NCBI GenBank assembly: GCA_902496645.1
Contig: CABVBR010000124.1
Span: forward strand, 1-6,050
DNA length: 6,050 nt
Direction of reading: 5' to 3'
From: an uncultured Collinsella sp.
GTDB taxonomy: Bacteria > Actinomycetota > Coriobacteriia > Coriobacteriales > Coriobacteriaceae
A model generated the notes under the pieces. The model saw only the letters and a list, made by a program, of their open reading frames with translations. It was not told the DNA's origin and did no database searches. Every line of letters starts with the position of its first letter. Position 1 is the first letter of the stretch. This document shows, piece after piece, positions 1 to 4,778 of this stretch. The translations under genes and the position numbers were made by a program.

Positions 1-34
1 CCCGCCGCACCTTAATGGCACGGCGGGCGATTTT
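1..34 (+). terminator. Intrinsic terminator-like hairpin at window edge
   Basis: The arms CCCGCCG (1-7) and CGGCGGG (21-27) are perfectly complementary and enclose a 13-nt loop. They are followed by CGATTTTC, a short T run on the plus strand. The shape fits a rho-independent terminator for a rightward gene lying left of the window. The stem may extend past the edge. Read on the minus strand, it also lies downstream of the zinc-ribbon gene and could end that transcript, but the bases that would form the minus-strand T run are outside the window. The T run is only four long, so termination strength is uncertain. Confidence 0.55.
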
Positions 35-128
35 CTACGCATGCTTCATCGTGTGGGACGGGGTGCGCGTGCGGCTTGCGCGGGATGCGCGGCGCCCGTG
101 GCTTGCGGCCGGCTCGGCGATGGATGCG

Positions 129-560
129 TTACTGGATGCGAGTTCGGCAGTAGGGGCAGACCTTCCAGTGCGCGTCGAGCGGGCGATGGCAGCTGGGGCA
201 CACGTTGCGAACCTGAGTGTCACACACGGGGCAGACCACAAAGTCCTTCTCGATGGGGGCGCCGCACTGCGGGCAGGTGCCGTACTGGGCAAGCTGGCGC
301 TCGCGCAGCGCCATATCCAGCTCCTGCTCCTCGCGGTCGGCCGCGTAGGAGTGCGGGCGCAGGACCAGATAGGCGATAAGGCCCACAAACGGGATGAGGG
401 CGATGATGCCCCAGGCCACGTAGGCGCTGGCGCCGCGGCGGCGGGCGTCGATGAACACATAGACGACCGACAGCACGTACAGGGCGATGATAAAGCCAAC
501 AAAGGCATAGATGACGCCCATAAGCTGCGGCGACATGAGCTCGTTGATGTATTTGGACAT
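129..560 (-). CDS. Two-TM membrane protein with double zinc ribbon
   Basis: A 143-residue protein of unknown function. Two hydrophobic segments lie at about residues 12-37 and 46-67. The second, with its preceding Arg-rich turn and 'IPFVGLIAYLVLRP' ending, resembles the short two-helix PLDc_N-type membrane modules (family resemblance judged by eye). A charged linker (about 75-92) leads to two CxxC...CxxC zinc ribbons: C96/C99 with C110/C113, and C121/C124 with C135/C138. All eight cysteines are present, so two Zn ions are expected. Ribbons and linker probably face the cytoplasm (inference). The ATG at 560-558 is supported by GAAAGG (575-570), 9 nt upstream on the minus strand. The stop is TAA at 131-129. 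No gene neighbour on its strand is visible, so it looks monocistronic. Such proteins often carry only a 'zinc ribbon domain-containing' label; no reaction can be assigned. A minus-strand TATAAA (620-615) is a possible -10, without a convincing -35. Confidence 0.9.
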   Translation of the reverse strand: MSKYINELMSPQLMGVIYAFVGFIIALYVLSVVYVFIDARRRGASAYVAWGIIALIPFVGLIAYLVLRPHSYAADREEQELDMALRERQLAQYGTCPQCGAPIEKDFVVCPVCDTQVRNVCPSCHRPLDAHWKVCPYCRTRIQ

Positions 561-661
561 TGAGGTGTACCTTTCGGAATAATTACAGTCCGGTCAAGTT
601 TACCACGGGGTTTGTTTATATGGGACCACGGCAGGGTACGGGCCCGGCGCGGACACAAACA

Positions 662-716
662 TCTCAATCTGTAACAGTTAGGACCAGAATTTCCTTCTTC
701 CTGTTACAGATCGAGA
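662..716. repeat. Palindrome unit 1 of array
   Basis: The left arm is 662-677 and the right arm 701-716. They match at 15 of 16 positions; the exception is position 5 (A opposite C on plus, G-U on minus). The loop (678-700) carries a small inner stem, AGGA (680-683) with TCCT (692-695). Confidence 0.88.
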
Positions 717-741
717 CAGAGGAAGACGTCCAATCCCAATA

Positions 742-796
742 TCTCAATCCGTAACAGTAACTCGGCAAAACAGACCCCAGATGTTACAGATCGAGA
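742..796. repeat. Palindrome unit 2 of array, divergent loop
   Basis: The left arm is 742-757 (TCTCAATCCGTAACAG) and the right arm 781-796 (ATGTTACAGATCGAGA). Differences are at arm positions 5, 9 and 16. Positions 5 and 9 become G-U pairs on the minus strand. The 23-nt loop (758-780) lacks the AGGA/TCCT inner stem found in units 1, 3 and 4 and does not resemble them. Confidence 0.85.
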
Positions 797-821
797 CAAA
801 AGAATCCCTCCTCGACTTCAA

Positions 822-876
822 TCTCAATCTGTAACAGTTAGGACCGAAATTCCTCGCTTTCTGTTACAAATCGAGA
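822..876. repeat. Palindrome unit 3 of array
   Basis: The left arm is 822-837 (identical to unit 1) and the right arm 861-876 (CTGTTACAAATCGAGA). Differences are at positions 5 and 8, both G-U on the minus strand. The loop contains AGGA (840-843) and TCCT (851-854) and is closely similar to the unit 1 loop. Confidence 0.88.
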
Positions 877-902
877 CAAACGTGGGACCCGCCTGGCAAA
901 CG

Positions 903-957
903 TCTCAATCTGTAACATCTAGGAACCAAATCCTCTGTTTACTGTTACAGAACGAGA
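903..957. repeat. Palindrome unit 4 of array
   Basis: The left arm is 903-918 (TCTCAATCTGTAACAT) and the right arm 942-957 (CTGTTACAGAACGAGA). Differences are at position 5 (G-U on minus), position 6 (mismatch on either strand) and position 16 at the loop edge. The loop contains AGGA (921-924) and TCCT (931-934), as in units 1 and 3. This is the most decayed pair of arms. Confidence 0.85.
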
Positions 958-1095
958 CAAAATTCCGACATCTGAGCCGGCAGACGAAGTTGTTGACGCT
1001 ACTGGGTCTCCCCTCGCCTGCCGTTGGCGGGTGTTGCGGGGCTGTTCGCCGCATTGCCGCCGCACTGGGGGTGTGCAGACCGTAGGATAGTCTTA
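958..1095. other. GC-rich leader region upstream of the oxidoreductase operon
   Basis: No gene is supported here. A compact hairpin at 1015-1033 (CGCCTGCC, loop GTT, GGCGGGTG) has an 8-bp stem that includes two G-T pairs. It is followed by GC-rich sequence with no T run, so it is not a terminator. GGTCT (1005-1009) and AGACC (1077-1081) could close a larger fold. A weak -10-like TAGGAT (1083-1088) lies just left of the 1096-1110 palindrome and could place the operon's transcription start within or beside it, but no -35 at normal spacing is visible. The promoter is therefore not called. Confidence 0.4.
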
Positions 1096-1110
1096 TTGAC
1101 AGCCTGTCAA
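1096..1110. promoter_or_regulatory. Perfect palindrome TTGACAG-C-CTGTCAA, probable operator
   Basis: Two perfect 7-bp half sites surround a single central base. The palindrome ends 17 bp before the GTG start at 1128 and 7 bp before its Shine-Dalgarno. A one-base loop cannot form a stable RNA hairpin, so a dimeric repressor site in DNA is the better reading. Its place beside a possible -10 (TAGGAT, 1083-1088) suggests that binding would block transcription of the three-gene operon. Symmetry and size suit TetR- or GntR-type regulators; which one is unknown, and no regulator gene is in the window. Confidence 0.55.
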
Positions 1111-1127
1111 CTCGTCTGGGAGGCACT

Positions 1128-2591
1128 GTGACAGAAACGTTTGATATCGCGATTGTGGGCGCGGGCATCACTGGATGTGCCATCGCGCGGCAGCTCGCGC
1201 ACTATGACCTGTCCACTTGCGTGGTCGAAGCGGCCAACGACATCGCGCTGGGAGCATCGAAGGCAAACGGCGGCCTGGTGCACGCCGGTTACGATCCGGC
1301 GCCGGGCACGGTAAAAGCGCAGGTCAATGCCCGCGGCTGTGAGCTGTACGGTACGTGGTCAGAGGAGTTGGGCTTTTTGTTCCGCCGCACCGGTTCGATG
1401 GTGCTGGGCTTTAACGACGAGGACCGCGCGCATCTGGAGAAGCTGCAGAGCAACGGCCTGGCCAACGGCGTGCCCGAGCTGTCGATCATTGGCCCCGACC
1501 GCATCCACGAGCTGGAGCCGCGCGCGAGTGCCGAGGCAACGTGCGCACTGTGGTGCCCCTCGACCGGTTTTGTCGATCCGTTTGAGGTCGCCATTGCCGC
1601 GCTGGAGAACGCCGTCGCCAACGGGGTGACGTTTATGCGCTCCGCACCGGTGGAAGCGATTGAGGTTGCTGGCAGCGAGACTACCGACGGGGCTGCACGC
1701 TTTACGCTGGTGACGCCTGCCGGCGATGTGCGCTGCCGCTATCTGATCAACACAGCGGGCAACGGTGCCGCGGACATCTCGCATATGGCCGGCGCCGAGG
1801 AGTTCCAGATGGTCTGGCGCCAGGGCAACATAGTGGTACTGGACAAGGAGCCGCGCACGCTGATGCCGCTCTACCCCGTTCCGACGCCAGTGTCCAAGGG
1901 CGTTATCGTCACGGGCACCGTGCACGGGAACACCGTGATTACAGCAACCGCTGCCGTGCGCGAGCCCGGGGACACACAGACCTATGCAAGCGATGTGGAC
2001 GCGCTGCTGACCGGCGCGCGCAAGCTGGTGCCCGATCTGGACACGCGTCGCGTGGTACGCGCATTTGCCGGCGGGCGACCGGTCATTCAGGGAACGAACG
2101 ACTTCTTTATTGGGCAGTCCGCTGTGGTGCCGGGGCTGTTCCAGGCGGCGGGCATTCAATCGCCGGGCGTGGCGAGCGCGCCGGCCATTGCCGAGCGCAT
2201 GGAGCAGGTGCTGCGCGATGCTGGCGTGGAGCTGCGCGAGCGGGACGATTGGGACCCGATTCGCCGCGCGCCGGACGACTTTGACCGTGCACCGCTTGCA
2301 CGCAAGGAAGAGCTGATCGAGTCTAACCCCGCGTGGGGACAAATTGTCTGCCGCTGCGAGACGGTGCCCGAGGCCGAGATTGTGGCCGCGATTCGGCGCC
2401 GCCCGGGCGCGGTTTCGGTCGAGGGCGTCAAGCGCCGCTGCCGCGCCGGCATGGGTCGGTGCCAGAGCGGCTTTTGCCAAAGCCGCGTGGTGGCGATCCT
2501 GGCGCGCGAGCTGGGTTGCGATCCCAGCGAGGTGCTCTTGGAGGATGCTGGCTCCTGGCTCGTTGAGGGACCTTTGAAGGGGGTGCGCTAG
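1128..2591 (+). CDS. GlpA-like FAD-dependent oxidoreductase with BFD-type [2Fe-2S] domain
   Basis: A 487-residue flavoprotein, probably the catalytic subunit of an anaerobic glycerol-3-phosphate dehydrogenase that oxidises G3P to dihydroxyacetone phosphate. Residues 5-370 form a DAO-type FAD fold. The FAD dinucleotide motif is G11-x-G13-xx-G16, followed by E34 at the ribose position. A conserved NGGLVHAGYDP stretch (47-57) follows, and a C-terminal FAD segment includes GIQSPGVASAPAI (about 342-354). Residues 405-465 form a BFD-like iron-sulfur domain with C408-x-C410, C438, C445 and C450, as in GlpA. The length is somewhat below E. coli GlpA (about 540). The GTG start at 1128 is chosen for GGGAGG (1118-1123) and because the FAD motif begins within a few residues. 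It is the first gene of a three-gene operon; its TAG abuts the next ATG. The substrate is inferred from family and gene order; related DAO enzymes include L-2-hydroxyglutarate oxidases, so another hydroxy acid is possible. Confidence 0.9.
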   Translation: MTETFDIAIVGAGITGCAIARQLAHYDLSTCVVEAANDIALGASKANGGLVHAGYDPAPGTVKAQVNARGCELYGTWSEELGFLFRRTGSMVLGFNDEDRAHLEKLQSNGLANGVPELSIIGPDRIHELEPRASAEATCALWCPSTGFVDPFEVAIAALENAVANGVTFMRSAPVEAIEVAGSETTDGAARFTLVTPAGDVRCRYLINTAGNGAADISHMAGAEEFQMVWRQGNIVVLDKEPRTLMPLYPVPTPVSKGVIVTGTVHGNTVITATAAVREPGDTQTYASDVDALLTGARKLVPDLDTRRVVRAFAGGRPVIQGTNDFFIGQSAVVPGLFQAAGIQSPGVASAPAIAERMEQVLRDAGVELRERDDWDPIRRAPDDFDRAPLARKEELIESNPAWGQIVCRCETVPEAEIVAAIRRRPGAVSVEGVKRRCRAGMGRCQSGFCQSRVVAILARELGCDPSEVLLEDAGSWLVEGPLKGVR

Positions 2592-3971
2592 ATGGCGACG
2601 GATATCGAGATGGACGCGGTGTCGGGCGCGGGCCGCGGCGGCGGCGATGCTGTGCAGACGCAGGCGTTCGACGTGGTCGTTATCGGCGGCGGACCTGCCG
2701 GCATGGCAGCCGCGCTTGCCGCGCACAAGACCGGCGCACGCGTGGCCATCGTGGAGCGCGAGCAGCACCTGGGCGGCATCCTCCGCCAGTGCATCCACCC
2801 CGGCTTTGGCCTTTCACACTTTAAGCAGGAGCTCACCGGCCCCGAGTACGCGCAGCGCTTTATCGACCAGGTGCACGAGACCGATATCGCGCTGTTCTTG
2901 GACAGCATGGTGCTTGGGATTGATGGGGGTTCGAGTGCAGACGGAGCCGCGGAAGACGCCGCCATCCACACCGTCACGCTCATGAGCCCCGCTAGCATGC
3001 TGCAGCTCACCGGGCGTGCAGTCGTCCTTGCCATGGGGTGCCGCGAGCGCACCCGCAGCGAGATCAAGATTCCCGGTAGCCGCCCCGCTGGCGTTTTTAC
3101 GGCAGGCTTGGCGCAGCGATACATCAACATCGAAAACCTCAAGCCCGGCTCGCGCGCCGTCATTTTGGGCTCGGGCGACATCGGGCTGATCATGGCGCGC
3201 CGCTGCACGCTCGAGGGAATTTCGGTCGAGGGCGTGTACGAGCTCATGCCGTACGCCAACGGTCTGCGTCGCAATGTGAAGAACTGCCTGGACGACTTTG
3301 GCATTCCGCTGCATCTGTCGACCACCGTCACGCGCGTAATCGGACATGACCGCGTGGAGGCCGTCGAGGTGAGCCAGGTCGACGAACACCTGGCGCCCAT
3401 TCCGGGGACGGAGCGCATCGTTCCGTGCGACACGCTGCTGCTTTCGGTGGGATTGATTCCCGAGAACGAGCTATCGGTGGCCGCGGGCGTGGAGCTGGAC
3501 CCACGTACGCGCGGCGCCGTGGTCGACCAGAGTCTGCAGACGAGCGTGCCGGGCATATTTGCCTGCGGCAACGTGCTGCACGTGCACGACCTTGCCGATA
3601 ATGTGACAAGTGAGTCCGAGCGGGCCGGTGCGGCTGCGGCGGCGTGGGCGCTGGGTGTCGAGGCCGAGGCGGACGCTACGATCGCGGGCTGCAAGCTCAC
3701 GGTCTCCCCTGCCGGCATCGCAGGCTACGCACTGCCGGGCCGCATTACGACGGTGGCACTCACCAAGCTCAACTTCCGCGTGCACCGGCCGGTTGATGCC
3801 GCCCGCGTGCGTATCCTCGCAGGCGGTGAGGAACTGTTCGCCGGCAAGGTGCGAGCATTTAAGCCGAGCGTTATGGAGAGCTTCCCGCTGCCGGCAAAGG
3901 TCATCCAACAAGCGCTCGACCTTGGTGCCAGCGAAATTGTCCTGTCCGTCGATCCTGTTGAGGAGGCATAG
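2592..3971 (+). CDS. GlpB-like FAD/NAD(P)-binding oxidoreductase
   Basis: A 459-residue pyridine-nucleotide-disulfide-type flavoprotein, probably the electron-transfer partner of the GlpA-like subunit. The FAD motif is G32-x-G34-xx-G37 with E55 at the ribose position, followed by LGGILRQCIHPGFG (60-73), typical of this subfamily. A second dinucleotide fold has GSGDIG (193-198). A C-terminal FAD segment, ACGNVLHVHDLADN (324-337), precedes an extra domain of about 75 residues. No thioredoxin-reductase CxxC is present, so it is not a disulfide reductase. C67 and C150 (GCRERTR) are family-type single cysteines. It differs from E. coli GlpB in carrying two clear dinucleotide folds, so it may pass electrons to or from NAD(P) (inference). 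ATG 2592 immediately follows the upstream TAG and has AAGGGGG (2577-2583). This leaves a Gly/Ala-rich N-terminal tail of about 25 residues before the FAD fold; a later start would lack this good ribosome site. Confidence 0.9.
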   Translation: MATDIEMDAVSGAGRGGGDAVQTQAFDVVVIGGGPAGMAAALAAHKTGARVAIVEREQHLGGILRQCIHPGFGLSHFKQELTGPEYAQRFIDQVHETDIALFLDSMVLGIDGGSSADGAAEDAAIHTVTLMSPASMLQLTGRAVVLAMGCRERTRSEIKIPGSRPAGVFTAGLAQRYINIENLKPGSRAVILGSGDIGLIMARRCTLEGISVEGVYELMPYANGLRRNVKNCLDDFGIPLHLSTTVTRVIGHDRVEAVEVSQVDEHLAPIPGTERIVPCDTLLLSVGLIPENELSVAAGVELDPRTRGAVVDQSLQTSVPGIFACGNVLHVHDLADNVTSESERAGAAAAAWALGVEAEADATIAGCKLTVSPAGIAGYALPGRITTVALTKLNFRVHRPVDAARVRILAGGEELFAGKVRAFKPSVMESFPLPAKVIQQALDLGASEIVLSVDPVEEA

Positions 3972-3974
3972 ACC

Positions 3975-4373
3975 ATGAGCAACAACGTGATCGAGACGTT
4001 GCAGTTCAACTGCACCACTTGCCCATCCGAGTGCCTCCTGACCGTAGAGGTAGAGCGCGATGCCAATGGTGCCGTGGTGGAGGTGCGCTCCGTAACCGGC
4101 AACAGCTGCCCGCGCGGTGATAAGTTCGCACATCAGGAACTCACCTGCCCCATGCGCGTGCTCACCACCACGGTGGCGGTATCCGGCGGCGACGAGACGC
4201 TATTGCCCGTGCGCACGGCCGAAGCTATCCCGCTGGCACTCCACGCCCAAACGATGGACCTCATCCGCGGCCTCGTCGTCAACGCCCCTATCCACATGGG
4301 GGACGTAGTCCTCCCCAACCTCTTAGACACCAACATCGACCTAGTCGCCAGCATGGACATCGACCCTGCCTAG
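3975..4373 (+). CDS. DUF1667 domain protein, five conserved cysteines
   Basis: A 132-residue protein matching the DUF1667 family (described as having conserved CxxC pairs). The N-terminus has C13-TT-C16-PSE-C20, then GNSCPRG with C45, then CPMR with C58. A C-terminal part has the family's PVRT...IPL and NAPIHMGDVVLPNLL patterns. The cysteines could bind an iron-sulfur cluster or zinc; the sequence alone does not decide. There are no membrane helices and no signal peptide. Family members are commonly encoded next to GlpA- and GlpB-like genes in anaerobes, including Thermotoga and Firmicutes (recalled, not searched). That suggests a small electron-transfer or assembly subunit in place of the membrane iron-sulfur protein GlpC. 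It starts 3 bp after the previous stop, with a strong GAGGAGG (3960-3966) 8 nt upstream of ATG 3975. The stop is TAG at 4371-4373. It is the last gene of the operon. Confidence 0.9.
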   Translation: MSNNVIETLQFNCTTCPSECLLTVEVERDANGAVVEVRSVTGNSCPRGDKFAHQELTCPMRVLTTTVAVSGGDETLLPVRTAEAIPLALHAQTMDLIRGLVVNAPIHMGDVVLPNLLDTNIDLVASMDIDPA

Positions 4374-4374
4374 G

Positions 4375-4404
4375 TAGCTCATATGGGACGGGCCTCTTTT
4401 AGCT
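4375..4404. repeat. 30-bp direct repeat, copy 1
   Basis: The motif TAGCTCATATGGGACGGG plus a CTCTTTT-containing tail recurs at 4627-4656 with 28 of 30 bases identical, 252 bp away. It begins just after the DUF1667 stop. Its GGGACGGG (4385-4392) can pair with CCCGCCCC (4407-4414), with one A-C mismatch. That gives a hairpin followed by a pyrimidine-rich stretch rather than a true T run, so it is only a weak terminator candidate for the operon. Confidence 0.8.
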
Positions 4405-4626
4405 GCCCCGCCCCCTTCCCTTCGGTAGCAAAAGCGCCCGCTCGGCTGCTATCGGATTTGTACCATTTCAAAACTACCCCGGTTTACGGGGCTAAATCGA
4501 AAACCTCTATCCATACCGGCAAATTCCCAATTTCGATAAGCCGTCTACCTGCGGTTTTACTCAAGCCATTTCAGTCATGGTCGGCCAAGTCCAATCCAGC
4601 CCCGTAATCCGCCATACTTTTGAAAC
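4405..4626. other. Non-coding, AT-richer segment between the 30-bp repeats
   Basis: No gene is supported. A 74-codon open frame from ATG 4383 has no good ribosome site, begins inside the repeat, and has a composition unlike the neighbouring genes. The segment contains a small hairpin CCCCG/GTTTA/CGGGG (4477-4491). TTACGGGGCT (4484-4493) is fully complementary to AGCCCCGTAA (4598-4607). It is visibly less GC-rich than the flanking genes (not counted). It may be a remnant of a mobile or repeated intergenic element, or a structured 3' region. Confidence 0.5.
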
Positions 4627-4652
4627 TAGCTCATATGGGACGGGGCTCTTTT
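4598..4652 (+). terminator. Possible long-loop terminator hairpin
   Basis: AGCCCCGT (4598-4605) is perfectly complementary to ACGGGGCT (4640-4647), which is followed by CTTTT. That is the order of an intrinsic terminator, but the 34-nt loop is long and the T run short. It would lie about 225 bp past the DUF1667 stop and competes with two other pairings of the same bases. Confidence 0.25.
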
Positions 4653-4656
4653 GGCT
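4627..4656. repeat. 30-bp direct repeat, copy 2
   Basis: The second copy of the 4375-4404 repeat, differing at motif positions 19 and 27. Here the hairpin is better: TGGGACGG (4636-4643) pairs perfectly with CCGTCCCA (4668-4675), and GGCT/AGCC (4653-4656 with 4662-4665) forms an inner stem. It is followed by GAAAAATC, not a T run, so intrinsic termination on the plus strand is doubtful. Confidence 0.8.
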
Positions 4657-4685
4657 ACTTTAGCCTGCCGTCCCAGAAAAATCAT

Positions 4686-4735
4686 GCCAAGGAGTGTCCC
4701 AAGGTGCCGGCATAAAAGGAACGTCCCCATGTGCC
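4686..4735. repeat. Two abutting GGGAC/GTCCC-type palindromes upstream of the peptidase
   Basis: Segment 4686-4708 reads on the minus strand as GGCACCTTGGGACACT followed by CCTTGGC. Segment 4709-4735 runs GGCATAAAAGGAACGT then CCCCATGTGCC on the plus strand. Each is an imperfect palindrome with GGCA/TGCC-like ends and a GGAC/GTCC core, and they abut exactly. TGTCCCAAGGTGCCGG (4695-4710) and CGTCCCCATGTGCCGG (4722-4737) match at 13 of 16 positions, 27 bp apart. An outer pairing CCCAAG (4698-4703) with CTTGGG (4739-4744) can also enclose the second unit. The core resembles the palindrome after the peptidase gene (5870-5902), suggesting one dispersed intergenic repeat family. Confidence 0.6.
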
Positions 4736-4778
4736 GGGCTTGGGCTACCATGGTGGCACCCTAGCGAAAGGATGTTTC

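Larger units (their letters stand above)
662..957. repeat. Array of four 55-bp imperfect palindromes, 80-bp period
   Basis: Four palindromic units start at 662, 742, 822 and 903, so the period is 80, 80 and 81 bp. Each is exactly 55 bp: a 16-nt left arm (consensus TCTCAATCTGTAACAG), a 23-nt loop, and a 16-nt right arm (consensus CTGTTACAGATCGAGA). Each right arm is followed by CA(G/A)A. The 25-26 bp between units (717-741, 797-821, 877-902) share no obvious similarity, so the arms are conserved well beyond the spacers. The result is one 16-bp motif repeated eight times in alternating orientation about every 40 bp. The array lies between divergently transcribed genes. No hairpin is followed by a T run on either strand, so these are not intrinsic terminators. 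It could be a REP/BIME-like element, a multi-site protein-binding platform, or a structured RNA. I do not recognise a named family. Confidence 0.9.

Noticed and set aside
615..620. Minus-strand TATAAA as promoter of the zinc-ribbon gene
   Set aside because: The hexamer is plausible but no -35-like sequence lies at 16-18 bp spacing, so it is mentioned only as a possibility.
662..957. CRISPR array
   Set aside because: Repeats alternate in orientation, the arm motif is only 16 bp, the loops of three units are themselves similar, and no cas gene is present.
662..957. Integron attC sites or a row of intrinsic terminators
   Set aside because: The arms lack the attC core (GTTRRRY/RYYYAAC) in the right place and there are no cassette genes between units. 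No unit is followed by a T run on either strand.
560..1085. Small open frames across the array (64 and 67 codons) encoding recurring SQSVT-like peptides
   Set aside because: The shared peptide is only the arm motif translated. Neither frame has a Shine-Dalgarno or gene-like composition.
1096..1101. TTGACA as a -35 box
   Set aside because: It is half of the perfect palindrome, and the position 17 bp downstream (1119-1124) is the ribosome-binding region, with no -10.
1359..2798. Long open frame on the minus strand (479 codons) and other long antisense frames over the operon
   Set aside because: They overlap strongly supported genes with intact family motifs. They are His/Ala/Arg-rich products of GC-rich antisense sequence with no recognisable domain.
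4383..4607. 74-codon open frame after the operon
   Set aside because: It starts inside the 30-bp direct repeat, lacks a convincing ribosome site and shows no recognisable domain. A degenerate or real small protein cannot be fully excluded.
4731..4778. GTG 4731 as the peptidase start, adding 16 residues
   Set aside because: It lies inside a palindromic repeat without a Shine-Dalgarno, whereas ATG 4779 has GAAAGGA at good spacing and gives the normal family N-terminus.
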